NCBI RefSeq assembly: GCF_002944315.1 | Contig: NZ_CP024311.1 | Span: forward strand, 2,332,501 to 2,396,500 | Source of the DNA: Rhizobium sp. NXC24 | Lineage (GTDB): Bacteria > Pseudomonadota > Alphaproteobacteria > Rhizobiales > Rhizobiaceae | Direction of reading: 5' to 3' | Length of the DNA: 64,000 nt | Shown here: piece after piece, positions 24,892 through 34,118 of the stretch | How the letters are laid out: every line of letters starts with the position of its first letter | How positions within the stretch are numbered: the stretch's first letter is position 1 | Position numbers and translations under genes: made by a program | Notes under the pieces: model-generated | The model's input: the letters and a program-made list of their open reading frames with translations, nothing else | Told to the model about the DNA's origin: nothing | The model's database searches: none

Positions 24892-26109
24892 ATGGGAACT
24901 GTTTCACAGTTGCACGAGCGCACCAGACCGCTCGCACACCGCATTCAAAGCGACGAGGAAGCGCTGGAAATCGCGCGATCGCTGGCCATCCAATTTGCAC
25001 GGCAGGCAAGCGACCGCGACATCAACCGGGTGTTGCCCTACGAGGAGCTGGAGGCCCTGTCGCAATCCGGCCTGCTCGGCATCACCACTCCGTCCGAATA
25101 TGACGGCATCGATATTTCCAACTCCGTTCTTGCCGAAATCATAGCCATTCTGGCCGAAGCCGATCCTTCGATCGCCCAGATTCCGCAGAGCCATTTCTAC
25201 ATTCTGGAAGCGCTTCGCGTCGATGGCAGCGAGGAACAGAAGAATTTCTTCTTTACCAGGGCGCTGGCCGGTGACCGCTTCGGCAATGCATTTTCCGAAG
25301 TCGGCACCGGAACGGCCGGTCAATACAACACGCGCCTGACATCGGACGGGTTGGGCTATCGCGTCAACGGCCGCAAATTCTATTCCACCGGCGTACTTTT
25401 CGCCGACTGGATCGGTATTTTTGCGCTGAACGCAGACGACGAACTCACCCTGGCACTTGTCCCGCGTGGCGCTGAAGGCATCCAGATCATGGATGATTGG
25501 GACGGTTTCGGTCAGCGCACATCCGGCAGCGGCACCACCATTCTGCATAATGTCTACGTTAACGCCGACGCTGTCGTCGCGCATCACAAGGGCTTCGAGC
25601 GGGCGACGACCATCGGTTCGGTCGGCCAAATTATCCATGCCGGCATCGATCTCGGCATTGCCCGCGCCGCTTTCACCGAGACCGTGGAGTTTGTGAAAAC
25701 GCACGCACGCCCCTGGATGGACAGCGGCGTCGAGCGAGCGGCCGATGATCCGCTGACCATCGCCAGGATCGGCCAGATCGCCATTCGCATCGAGGCAGCC
25801 GCAGCCATGCTAGAACGCGCCGGCAGGAAGATCGATGTTGCTCAGATCAATCCAACGGAAGATGATGTGATCGAGGCCACACTTGCTGTGGCTGCCGCGA
25901 AAACCCTGACGACGGAAATAGCCATCGAAGCCTCGAATACACTGTTTGAGCTCGCTGGCACCTCTTCGACCCGCATCGGCCTCAATCTCGACCGTCATTG
26001 GCGCAACGCCCGCACCCACACGCTGCACGACCCGGTTCGCTGGAAATATCACATCGTCGGCAACTATCATCTCAACGGCGTAACACCGCCGAAGAACTGG
26101 ACGCTCTGA
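24892..26109 (+). CDS. SfnB-family acyl-CoA dehydrogenase-like flavoprotein
   Basis: The 405-residue protein is an acyl-CoA dehydrogenase-fold flavoenzyme of the SfnB sulfur-acquisition oxidoreductase family: EALSQSGLLGITTPSEYDGI near residue 52, NAFSEVGTGTAGQYNTRL near 130 and the C-terminal DRHWRNARTHTLHDPVRWKYH. Relatives act in sulfone, sulfonate or dibenzothiophene-type desulfurisation under sulfur limitation, usually with FMNH2-dependent monooxygenases. None is adjacent, so the substrate is open. ATG 24892 begins MGTVSQLHERTRP. Downstream gene follows after 31 bases. Confidence 0.9.
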   Translation: MGTVSQLHERTRPLAHRIQSDEEALEIARSLAIQFARQASDRDINRVLPYEELEALSQSGLLGITTPSEYDGIDISNSVLAEIIAILAEADPSIAQIPQSHFYILEALRVDGSEEQKNFFFTRALAGDRFGNAFSEVGTGTAGQYNTRLTSDGLGYRVNGRKFYSTGVLFADWIGIFALNADDELTLALVPRGAEGIQIMDDWDGFGQRTSGSGTTILHNVYVNADAVVAHHKGFERATTIGSVGQIIHAGIDLGIARAAFTETVEFVKTHARPWMDSGVERAADDPLTIARIGQIAIRIEAAAAMLERAGRKIDVAQINPTEDDVIEATLAVAAAKTLTTEIAIEASNTLFELAGTSSTRIGLNLDRHWRNARTHTLHDPVRWKYHIVGNYHLNGVTPPKNWTL

Positions 26110-26140
26110 CGAATTTTGTATCGGAAGGTGGAGAGAGACC

Positions 26141-26989
26141 GTGACTGCAAATCGCCGTGCCAGTTTGGAAGAGATACGGGCCTTTCACGCGAAAATGATG
26201 GCTGCCGCCAGCAATTCCCATGATGAAAGGCTTGAGCGGATTTTCGAGCTTGTACCGCGCGAAGCGTTCCTGGGTCCTGGGCCTTGGCAGATAAAGGTCA
26301 ATCGGCGCTACATTGAAACGCCCGGCGCCGATCCCTCCATTCTTTATCAGAATGCGCTCGTCGCTTTGGACAGAACCAAAGGCATCAATAATGGGGAGCC
26401 GTTCCTGCATGCGGCCTGGATCGGGGTTGCCGCCCCGAAGTCCGGCGACACCGTAATCCATATTGGCGCGGGGACGGGGTACTATACGGCGCTCCTGTCG
26501 ATGCTGGTGCTGCCAAATGGCCATGTTCATGCGTTCGAAATCGAAGAGGATTTGGCCAACCGTGCACGCGCAAATCTGGAGCCATTCGAGGGAATTTCCC
26601 TCGTCCATGGCGATGCGACCACTCTGGCGCTGCCGAATGCCGATCTCATCTACGTAAATGCCGGCGTAATCGCCCCACCGGCATCGTGGCTTAAAGCATT
26701 GCGGCCCGCAGGCCGGATCATCTTTCCGTGGCAAGCCAGCAAGAAGGCAGGGCTTGCTGTCCTGATCACCCGCACGGAAACTGGCTACGCAGCACGGCCT
26801 TTGATGCCGTCATGGTTCATTCCCTGCGTCGGCGCCTCGGATGTGGACCAATGCAGCAAGTCTCCGAGCCGTGACGACGCCTGGTCGATCCGGAAGGTTT
26901 GGCTGACCGAGGATCGCGCGCCCGATGAATCCGCCGCCGCGATCTACAGGGATCTTTGGTTCTCAAAAGCCGGTGACGGCGAACAATAA
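26141..26989 (+). CDS. PCMT-like SAM-dependent methyltransferase
   Basis: The 282-residue protein carries SAM-binding motif I as VIHIGAGTGYYTALLSML near residue 106 and resembles protein-L-isoaspartate methyltransferases: preceding GGEP-like segment, then VHAFEIEEDLANRARANL and DLIYVNAGV. It has a long C-terminal extension beyond the usual 210 residues of PCMT. The start is GTG 26141 after GGTGGAGAGAG. It follows the SfnB gene by 31 bases and is probably in its operon. Substrate unknown. Confidence 0.8.
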   Translation: MTANRRASLEEIRAFHAKMMAAASNSHDERLERIFELVPREAFLGPGPWQIKVNRRYIETPGADPSILYQNALVALDRTKGINNGEPFLHAAWIGVAAPKSGDTVIHIGAGTGYYTALLSMLVLPNGHVHAFEIEEDLANRARANLEPFEGISLVHGDATTLALPNADLIYVNAGVIAPPASWLKALRPAGRIIFPWQASKKAGLAVLITRTETGYAARPLMPSWFIPCVGASDVDQCSKSPSRDDAWSIRKVWLTEDRAPDESAAAIYRDLWFSKAGDGEQ

Positions 26990-27011
26990 GCTTGTTCGGG
27001 AACCCAATGGG

Positions 27012-27482
27012 TTAGCCGATATTCGAAGCGCGATAATCTTCCTGCTCTTCGATTTCGATTCCAGGCCCGCCGCCGGCGACGAACTGTTCGAGCGTCATAT
27101 TGTCGAGAATCGCCGCGATCGCGTCGCGGACTTCCGTCATGGAACGGCGCACATGACAGCGCTCCGGATCGGCGCAATCGTCGCAGGCTTCATAGGCCGT
27201 GCGGCTGGCGCAGCGGATCGGCGCGAGCGGACCGTCGAGCGTGCGGATGACATGGCCGATGCGGATATCGGAGGCAGGGCGCGATAGCGAATAGCCGCCG
27301 CCTGGCCCCTTCTTCGAGCGCAGCACGCCGGCATTGCGCAGTTCCAACAGGATGGTGTCAAGGAATTTCTTCGGGATATTATTGCGGGACGCGATGTCGT
27401 TGATAAACGCAGTTTCGCCCGGCCCGAGGCGTGCCAGGTCCACCAGCGCCTTCAACCCGTATTTTCCTTTTTTCGTGAGCAT
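27012..27482 (-). CDS. Rrf2-family transcriptional regulator
   Basis: The 156-residue product starts MLTKKGKYGLKALVDLARLGPG, the Rrf2 winged-helix start, and carries cysteines as CASRTAYEACDDCADPERCHVRR around residue 105. The spacing of these Cys residues suggests an iron-sulfur cluster or thiol sensor. Rrf2 members control iron-sulfur, cysteine or iron genes. It lies beside SfnB and the FAD/NAD(P)-binding protein genes and is a good candidate to control them through the shared ATTGTATAGT motif; that is inference. It ends 22 bases from the methyltransferase stop. Confidence 0.88.
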   Translation of the reverse strand: MLTKKGKYGLKALVDLARLGPGETAFINDIASRNNIPKKFLDTILLELRNAGVLRSKKGPGGGYSLSRPASDIRIGHVIRTLDGPLAPIRCASRTAYEACDDCADPERCHVRRSMTEVRDAIAAILDNMTLEQFVAGGGPGIEIEEQEDYRASNIG

Positions 27483-27688
27483 CGCTATCCACTTACTGCA
27501 AAGTCGATTGTTGTAAGCCCGGCACGATTCGATCGAGACTCAACCGGCTTGTCCTGTTCGTCATTGACCTCGGAAGTAACGCCGCCGCCCCGTGCGAACA
27601 AGATAATAACTCACAAATTGTATAGTTTATATGAGTAAATTTGGGCAAATGTATCGCTCAAGCAACGTTTTTGCACTTTTTTCTACCT

Positions 27689-29164
27689 TTACGCGGCGCT
27701 GCTATCGACTTTTGGCTTGTTATGCTTGCGCTGGGTGTGTTCGGGGGCATTTTGGGCAATCGCCGACGCCACCTGTTCGGCGACAAAAACGGCATGCTCG
27801 ACCACTTCGGGCAGGCCCATAAGTTCGCCGAAAGTGCCCCGCGCCAAAGGCCCGGAAATGAGCAGCGACGGTGCCGTCTTACCATCAGCGCCGAGCGCCA
27901 GCGATGCCGTATTGCAGGCAAGGCCGAGCCCTGTGGCATCGATGGCGAGATAGCCCGCATCCGCAAGGGCGCCGATCCAGCCTTGCGAGCCCAGAATGCC
28001 GCGATGGCCCGGCCCGGTCGTCACGACGACCGCATCGAATTGGCGATCGAGGCTCCTGCCCGAGCGGCTGAGCCGAAGCGTACAGTCGATCACCTCGCCC
28101 TTCGCCTCTACGGACGCGACGGAAGCCGCGAGTACATCGAGCCTGCCGGTGCTGATCGCCTCCTCACTGACGGCCTCGACCTGCGGCGCGACACGGAAGC
28201 GATGCACATCCCAAAAGGGCCGCAAATGCCGCACCACACGACGACGCTCGCTGAGCGGCATTGCCTGCCATAAATCTCCTCCCTGCGCGCGCACCTGATC
28301 GATCACCGCATGCCAAGTCCATCCCTCGCCTTCTGCCTTACGAATAGCGGCGCGCACGCGCCTCAGAAGATCAAGCGCTGTCCGTGACGGCTGACTGACG
28401 AAATCGCCGAACAACTCCTGCTTCACCGGCGCATGCCCGCGCGATCGCAGCCCGCGTCGGGAAATTGCGGTGATCGGTCCTTTATGACCACGCAGCTCCA
28501 GCGAGGCGATGACGTCGGCGGAGGTCAGGCCGTTACCGACCACCAACACCCGATCGCCGGGGCGGATGGCATCGAGCGCATCCGGCCGCGTCGGGTCCGC
28601 GACGAAACGCGGATGACCGGCAAGCGCATTTTGCAATGACCGCGGCGGCAGAGGCGACGGATGGCTTGTGGCGATGACGAGAATATCCGCCTCCAAGCGC
28701 CGCCCTGCCTCGCCCGTGATCACCCATCGGTCATCCAGCCGCCGGACATCCGCAACCCTTTCCGCGACATGGGTGATGGCACCGCCATCGATAAAAGGCT
28801 GCACCATGGCATTGATATAACGACCAAAAAGCCCGCGCCGCGGAAACAGGCTGCCATTCGCCGCGACCGCCGTCTGGTCGCCTTCCAGCGCATTATTCTC
28901 TTGAAGCCAGCGCTGGAAATGTTCGAGATCGTCAGGAAACAGGCTCATCTTAGCTGCCGGCACATTGATGCGATGCGCGGGGTCGCGGGTATCATAGGCA
29001 AGCCCCGCCCCGAGCCTGGCGCGCGGTTCGAAAATGAAGAGTTGACCGGGCTGCAGCGCTTCCGATTGCAGCAAGTGAAAAGCAACCGCCGCCCCCGAAA
29101 TGCCGCCGCCGATGATTGCGATGACGGGCCGATCACGCGATTGATCGTCAGAACAAGTGGTCAT
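27689..29164 (-). CDS. FAD/NAD(P)-binding protein (pfam13454 type), paralogue
   Basis: The 491-residue protein opens IAIIGGGISGAAVAFHLL near residue 14, has YDTRDPAHRINVPAAKMSLF near 60 and a second motif VLVVGNGLTSADVIASL near 200. It is the same family as the protein at 22315 and shares its domain order, with low identity. ATG 29164 is preferred, with AAGGA nine bases upstream. The C terminus ends in a lysine-containing hydrophilic tail. Reaction unknown. Its upstream region holds ATACTCTATAAATTTT, similar to the motif of the SfnB promoter. Confidence 0.85.
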   Translation of the reverse strand: MTTCSDDQSRDRPVIAIIGGGISGAAVAFHLLQSEALQPGQLFIFEPRARLGAGLAYDTRDPAHRINVPAAKMSLFPDDLEHFQRWLQENNALEGDQTAVAANGSLFPRRGLFGRYINAMVQPFIDGGAITHVAERVADVRRLDDRWVITGEAGRRLEADILVIATSHPSPLPPRSLQNALAGHPRFVADPTRPDALDAIRPGDRVLVVGNGLTSADVIASLELRGHKGPITAISRRGLRSRGHAPVKQELFGDFVSQPSRTALDLLRRVRAAIRKAEGEGWTWHAVIDQVRAQGGDLWQAMPLSERRRVVRHLRPFWDVHRFRVAPQVEAVSEEAISTGRLDVLAASVASVEAKGEVIDCTLRLSRSGRSLDRQFDAVVVTTGPGHRGILGSQGWIGALADAGYLAIDATGLGLACNTASLALGADGKTAPSLLISGPLARGTFGELMGLPEVVEHAVFVAEQVASAIAQNAPEHTQRKHNKPKVDSSAA

Positions 29165-29465
29165 CGCCAAATCCTTCCAGATCGATCGATTGCGCCGAAC
29201 ACTTCGCCGGCGGCAACCGAAAATGCCTACGGCATAGGAATATACTCTATAAATTTTATTGACAATAGAATGCCGATGGCAGCGCGATGGTTCCAACCGG
29301 CTGCTGACCATCCGTGACCGCCGACACATCCATGCAAATAAGGACTTCTTTGTGCCTCGCACAACAGCGTTATCGCACCGCAGGATGTGAAAACCTTGGC
29401 ATACACGGAACAAAGGCACATACTACCGATTGTTCTAATACATGTTCTCTGGGAGGAGAAACATC
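29165..29465. other. Intergenic promoter region without a gene
   Basis: About 300 bases between the flavoprotein gene and the next small gene. It is AT-rich at 29230-29270 with ATACTCTATAAATTTTATTG, and holds no gene I can support. Confidence 0.5.
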
Positions 29466-29573
29466 ATGGAACTGCTGCACCTGCTCACCCCCTTCGACTA
29501 TATGCTGGTTCTGGTTCTCGCAGCCATTTTCGTATTCAGCGTTATGGAAGGCGGCGGGCATAAGAGGCATTAG
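29466..29573 (+). CDS. 35-residue single-span membrane miniprotein
   Basis: ATG 29466 is preceded by GGGAGGAGAAACATC, a strong ribosome site, and the frame reads MELLHLLTPFDYMLVLVLAAIF, one hydrophobic span, ending in a short basic GGGHKRH tail. Codon use is normal. It is below the size limits of most gene finders. No family recognised. Confidence 0.55.
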   Translation: MELLHLLTPFDYMLVLVLAAIFVFSVMEGGGHKRH

Positions 29574-29784
29574 TTTGCCCCGGCCGAATAGCAGAATTTC
29601 TCCAAAGCCCAGCAGTGGCGAATTGAAGGTTTGGCGTGTGTTTTCGCCGTCTATCCTTCTGCAAAATTTATGATTTTGATCCCGCTTCGAATGAAAGCGA
29701 TCTGTAGATCGCGTCAGGAGTAGAACGCGGTCGAAGGAACAGTTCCGTTTTTCCGCAGTTACCTTTTTGTAAAAGGAGAACGCG

Positions 29785-30024
29785 ATGCCAAAATTGAATG
29801 CAGGTTTCACGGGAACGCCGGTCGAGCAGCCCGAAGGAGTGAAAAGGGCGGTAAAGTCGGCAACATCCATGGCCAAGCGCGAGGCGCAAGCCGTTGCTAT
29901 AGGCGCTCAGGAACACCAAACAACGACCGCAACGATCGTCGCAATTGGCGCAATTATTTTTGGATTGGGCTACCTGATGGGAAGAAACGCCGCGGAAAGC
30001 GAGCGCTCACATCACTGGTGGTAA
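29785..30024 (+). CDS. Small membrane-anchored protein with glycine-zipper segment
   Basis: The 79-residue product has a charged N-terminal half and one C-terminal transmembrane segment (TIVAIGAIIFGLGYLMGRN) with small residues spaced as in glycine zippers, ending SHHWW. AAAAGGAG precedes the ATG at eight bases. Similar short proteins are common in Rhizobium and unnamed. Confidence 0.7.
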   Translation: MPKLNAGFTGTPVEQPEGVKRAVKSATSMAKREAQAVAIGAQEHQTTTATIVAIGAIIFGLGYLMGRNAAESERSHHWW

Positions 30025-30162
30025 TCCCCAAATGCTGCCGCAGTCGTCAGGACGGCATTTCTTGAGTCATTCGGCAGCAGGCAAAGCGAGATCACAGTAA
30101 ATTCCAATCATGGGAACTTACCTGAACGCCAACGGTTAGATTCAGAGAACTTTGGGTTTGGC

Positions 30163-30315
30163 ATGGCCATGCAAAGTCACCTTGCGTTCATTCTTTATGC
30201 AGGCACCGTAGTCGCGATGGGATGCATCCTGATTCTCGCAACGCTGATTGCGCCGGATCCCGATTACTCGAACCGCCTTCCCGCATCACCTTATGCAATC
30301 AATCATGCGCAATGA
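30163..30315 (+). CDS. 50-residue single-span membrane protein (putative)
   Basis: The frame MAMQSHLAFILYAGTVVAMG continues CILILATLIAP and ends in a Pro/Ser-rich tail. One membrane span is clear. There is no strong ribosome site, so the call is tentative. It is the last chromosomal gene before the tRNA-Lys remnant. Confidence 0.4.
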   Translation: MAMQSHLAFILYAGTVVAMGCILILATLIAPDPDYSNRLPASPYAINHAQ

Positions 30316-30398
30316 AGTCGCGCGCCCATGTCGCCGCATGATGCGTGCATAGCGACCTTGTGGCCACACTGGCCACGCCGGGCTCTGGAAACAGAAAA

Positions 30399-30430
30399 CC
30401 GCAACAACCTTTATTTTCAAGGCTTTGCGG
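30399..30430 (-). terminator. Hairpin downstream of tRNA-Lys 3' end
   Basis: On the minus strand CCGCAA and TTGCGG form the base of a stem extended by GCCTT/AAGG pairing, about 20 bases after the CCA of the tRNA fragment. It is the natural transcription end of the original tRNA gene. Confidence 0.5.
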
Positions 30431-30449
30431 TAATTCTCAGAAGAAATTT

Positions 30450-30498
<49 letters not shown>

Positions 30499-30580
30499 AG
30501 GGTCTCGCGTTTCTTTCTGTCCGCCATTCCTGCCCTTGTCAACAAAGTTGCCGGATCAAAGCCTTAGAAACAAGGCCAAA

Positions 30581-30622
30581 TTTGTTGACGCGCAGTTTCA
30601 TCCCATATCTTCGTCAACTTTC
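30581..30622. repeat. 42-bp palindromic element, copy 1 (in front of integrase)
   Basis: TTTGTTGACGC at 30581-30591 and CGTCAACTTTC at 30612-30622 bracket a variable 20-base centre. The reverse complement of this block, with the same total length and both arms identical, occurs at 39889-39930. A further half-site, TTGTCAACAAAG, lies at 30537-30548. Confidence 0.8.
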
Positions 30623-30757
30623 TTGGTTGTGACTTGGCAACGTGTTTCCAAATCACACGTGATTTGGCTGCTAACCGCTCAGTGATTTTGGGTCTGGCAC
30701 TTGCCAAGCGATTCGATCCGGGTGACCATTTCTCAGACGAGAGAAAGAGGATTACGA

Positions 30758-32209
30758 ATGCCCTCCGAAGTTTTCACAGGCTACACATTCACGAAGGTCA
30801 AAAATCAGGTCAAGAAAGGCGTCAGTCTAGCCGTGGTCTATCGCGACCAAGACACCAGCGGCCTTGCAATCAAGCTCACGAAAACCGGAGCATCCTGGTA
30901 CTACAGCACCCGGGACACGAACCTGCAGATCGCACCGTTTTCCCACTTCGGCCTCGACGACCTCCCGATGCTTCGGGAGCTGGTCGTCAAGATCCGGAAG
31001 GAGGCAAAGAAGGGCAATCCGATCGACACTCTCGTGAAGTCCTTCGCGGCCGGATACTCGGTCCAAGATGCAGGACATCTCCACGATGTCGCTACGGGCA
31101 CCGGAGTGGTCTGGGAAGTCGCACGTGACCTCTATCTGGAATGGTGTGGTCGGAACCGCAATCCGGATACAGCACGCGGCTACAAGTCCGCGCTGGGCGC
31201 GACACCCGGGCTGCAGGAAGACTTCGCTCCCATCCATGGTAAGCCGCTTGCCGCCATCCTCACTCGCGACCTCGCTCAGATCCGAGACAACATCGTATCC
31301 CGCTGCACCGAACGAGCTATTGAGGAACTGCAGGCGCGCGGCGACAGAGGCTCGAAGAAGGAAGTAGTCGCGGGGATCCGCCAGGCAGATCTCACTGTCA
31401 GCGCACTGAAGGCGGCATTCAAGCATTTCGTCAACAAGAAGCAGTTCAACCTCGATCGCAACCCAGCCGCCGATCTTTCGAAGTGCCTTGAGAGACCGAC
31501 GGAGATTGCTGGCAAGGAGAAGTTCAGGGCGCTAACCCAGATCGAAATTGGAGCGCTGTGGGAAGCGCTGGAATCCTGCCCCAACGAAACCGTACGCGGC
31601 GTGCTCAAGCTCCAGCTTCTCACCGGACAGCGCCGGACAACTCCGACCATCGCTCTGCAGTCGGCGTTCCAGTTCGACTCCGGACACTACGAGTGTGTGT
31701 GGGGTCTGGAAGACAAGAGCCACCACTGGCGCAAACTCCCGCTGCCGCCGCTCGCCGCAGGGATCGTGAAGCACGCCCTTCGAATGGCGACGAACAATCC
31801 CGATTCCGTGCACCTGTTTCCGAAGCAGCGCGCCAAGAAGAAGGGCGATGACATGGCAGGCCACATCAACGTCCGCACGGTATCCGACGGGATTGAAGAG
31901 ATGAGGAAGCCCGGAGGCGTCTTCGAGTTGATGCCGTTCGACGTCTCCACGCACGACCTTCGCAAGGCCTTCGTGTCCATCGTCGGTCCGAAGATGTCTC
32001 AGTTCACGCTGCGAGGTCGCCCGATGGACGCTGAGGAAGTTACGATGATCACGCACAAGAACGAAGGCCGCGAAAGCGTTGCGCAGCTTGTGTACGACAA
32101 GAACAGCTACCTCGACGTCAAGCTGGAGATCCTCGTCTGGTGGCAGGAATACGTGCTTGAGGGGCACCAGATGTATCTCGCCTCGCAGCAGATGAAGAAA
32201 GCCGCCTGA
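30758..32209 (+). CDS. int: Tyrosine-type site-specific integrase
   Basis: The 483-residue protein has a C-terminal tyrosine recombinase domain with catalytic Arg in LTGQRRTT (residue ~292), the HxxR box as STHDLRKAF (~399-402) and the tyrosine in QLVYDKNSYL (~446). The first 200 residues are an arm-binding and core-binding region. ATG 30758 follows GAGAGAAAGAGG and is better than the frame's upstream start. Its position beside a tRNA-Lys fragment identifies it as the integrase of this island. Instead of the canonical G in LxxxTGxR it keeps TGQR, which is fine for the family. Confidence 0.93.
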   Translation: MPSEVFTGYTFTKVKNQVKKGVSLAVVYRDQDTSGLAIKLTKTGASWYYSTRDTNLQIAPFSHFGLDDLPMLRELVVKIRKEAKKGNPIDTLVKSFAAGYSVQDAGHLHDVATGTGVVWEVARDLYLEWCGRNRNPDTARGYKSALGATPGLQEDFAPIHGKPLAAILTRDLAQIRDNIVSRCTERAIEELQARGDRGSKKEVVAGIRQADLTVSALKAAFKHFVNKKQFNLDRNPAADLSKCLERPTEIAGKEKFRALTQIEIGALWEALESCPNETVRGVLKLQLLTGQRRTTPTIALQSAFQFDSGHYECVWGLEDKSHHWRKLPLPPLAAGIVKHALRMATNNPDSVHLFPKQRAKKKGDDMAGHINVRTVSDGIEEMRKPGGVFELMPFDVSTHDLRKAFVSIVGPKMSQFTLRGRPMDAEEVTMITHKNEGRESVAQLVYDKNSYLDVKLEILVWWQEYVLEGHQMYLASQQMKKAA

Positions 32210-32276
32210 GGTCACTGTGCGGTGATCTTCACCCTATCCCAGTGCCCGATGATTCAAACTCGTCGGGCACGGGGTG

Positions 32277-32789
32277 TCAGTTTCGATGTTTCCGAGGCGT
32301 CTCGTCGGCATCGGCTTCATCAGCAGAAGCCTGCAAATCCTGCATCATCTCCAAACCGCTGCCGTAGTCCTGAAGGAAATGCGCCAGTGCTTCCTCGGCG
32401 CTGTCGAACATGAATCCGACCGGATTCCCGCTCCACTCCGCAGCATCGACAACATACGCATGCTGGACGCACCGAACCCGCGCGCGCTCGCCGGCATCGA
32501 TCAGCTTGCCCGGACGACCGCAGCATTCACATGTGACCAGCGACTTCTCGCGCGCAGTTTCCCGGATCCGCAGGAAGCTCCGGTATGGATGCGGCAGCTT
32601 GGCATCGGGCGGCAGATGGTCATCCAGGGGCACGTCACCGCCGACATACGTTGCCGTGATCTTGAGAGTGCCGTCGATGGTCTCTGCCGATGTGATCTCA
32701 AACAGCCATTCGGCGGGCAGCTTGGAGGCCTCCTCGACGGCTTCGGCGAGGATGTTTTGCCATCCGTTAGCGACGGTAATTTCCGACAT
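32277..32789 (-). CDS. CxxC-motif hypothetical protein, member of tandem array
   Basis: The 170-residue product has the array layout: a GW segment near the N terminus, a beta-rich middle with TLKITATYVGG, then RETAREKSLVTCECCGRPG near residue 83 and RVRCVQHA near 105, giving a likely zinc site made of two CxxC-like pairs. The C-terminal 60 residues are acidic. It is the distal gene of the leftward unit from 37221. Unknown function; see the array finding. Confidence 0.75.
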   Translation of the reverse strand: MSEITVANGWQNILAEAVEEASKLPAEWLFEITSAETIDGTLKITATYVGGDVPLDDHLPPDAKLPHPYRSFLRIRETAREKSLVTCECCGRPGKLIDAGERARVRCVQHAYVVDAAEWSGNPVGFMFDSAEEALAHFLQDYGSGLEMMQDLQASADEADADETPRKHRN

Positions 32790-32819
32790 TGTCCACCTTT
32801 TGGTCGGTTATTTCCGACA

Positions 32820-34118
32820 TCAGTCTTTGCCCTTGATCCGCCGGTACTCGGCATCGATCATCTTCCGAAGCCATGCTCGGAGCCACTCCTTATCGCCTTC
32901 CGATAGCTCCAGCATGTGCGGCCAGAGCGCGATCTCATCACGGATATATCCATTGAGAAATTCGACCTTGACCACGCTGCCGCGAGCGGAATCAGCAAGG
33001 TCACCGGCGTACGCATCGAGCAGCTCCCGCTCGCGGCCTTTGAACTGATCGGCTTCCTGCCCAAGCGCGGGATTGTCGGCGAGGAAGTTTTCGAGGGCCT
33101 TTGCTCCATCTTCGAGACGCTGCCGCCGACCGCGCTCGTCGATGGCGAGGCTCCGCATATATCGGTGAAGGAATTCACGGTCTTCGTCCGACAACGGCTG
33201 CACGCCCTGCCATCGGTCGATCTCGGAGCGCATCCAAAAGTCGACATCATCATCGGCGACGGACATCGCGGCCACGACGGCAATTTCAATCTGGCCGCAG
33301 AATTCGAGTAGCAGATCGGCTTTCCGGCCATAGTTCTTCTCGATGTCTCGGTCGATCTGTCGGGCGATAGCGGTCTGCGGCATGAAATCGACGAGGTGAT
33401 CCTTCGGACGCGGCCGCACGGGTACCAGGTCTTTCAGGATCTCCGCCGCTTCCGGAGGATACTCGTCGCTGTCCTCATGCCATTTCCACGGATCCGACCA
33501 CTTGCCGTCGTCTTCACGGAAATCGCCGAGAACGGCAGCGTGTTTATCGCAGGCCGTTTTCGCCCACTGCCCGATCCGCAGCCGCCCAAGCTCACCGCAG
33601 ATCTCGCAGGTTGCCAAAGACCGAAGCCGGATCTCCTCGCGCAGCCGCTCAACCTCGCTGCGGCAACCACGAACGGAGTAGTCGCAGTCGACATGCAAGA
33701 CCAAGCAACCACACTTTTCCTTTCCGCCGACAATCTTGGTATTCCACGCGTCCGGATACCTTCGGACGCGTTCGACAGCAGACTGCAGAAGGTCTAACCA
33801 CCCAAGATCGAACGCGAATTCAGCGTCGGTTGTCACGACATCGGGGTTCTCGGCGACGACATTTCCGAAAAATTCCTCGCGGTCTTTTGCGCGAGACAGC
33901 GCTACAAGACGCAAAGACTCGAGGCCTACCTGATCTCGGAGGTATTGTTGATCCTCCGCCGTAAGCTCAGTCAAATACGCAAAATCGTCAGCGATGAACT
34001 CAAGAAAATCCGAGCCGATAAAGTACGATCTCGTCGCCGCGTAGTGCATCGCGGCCTCGGTGATACGATCCATATAAGCGCTGCGCAGCCACTGCCGCCG
34101 TGTGTCATCAATCGTCAT
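32820..34118 (-). CDS. 432-residue array protein with internal CxxC unit
   Basis: The N-terminal 95 and the C-terminal 200 residues are unlike anything I know, rich in Asp, Arg and Trp. The middle (~residues 95-200) contains the array unit: FAFDLGWLDLLQSAVERVRR, KCGCLVLHVD and RSLATCEICGELG with TACDKHA. ATG 34118 overlaps the stop of the preceding gene as ATGA, which sets the start. It looks like the shared unit extended on both sides. Confidence 0.75.
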   Translation of the reverse strand: MTIDDTRRQWLRSAYMDRITEAAMHYAATRSYFIGSDFLEFIADDFAYLTELTAEDQQYLRDQVGLESLRLVALSRAKDREEFFGNVVAENPDVVTTDAEFAFDLGWLDLLQSAVERVRRYPDAWNTKIVGGKEKCGCLVLHVDCDYSVRGCRSEVERLREEIRLRSLATCEICGELGRLRIGQWAKTACDKHAAVLGDFREDDGKWSDPWKWHEDSDEYPPEAAEILKDLVPVRPRPKDHLVDFMPQTAIARQIDRDIEKNYGRKADLLLEFCGQIEIAVVAAMSVADDDVDFWMRSEIDRWQGVQPLSDEDREFLHRYMRSLAIDERGRRQRLEDGAKALENFLADNPALGQEADQFKGRERELLDAYAGDLADSARGSVVKVEFLNGYIRDEIALWPHMLELSEGDKEWLRAWLRKMIDAEYRRIKGKD

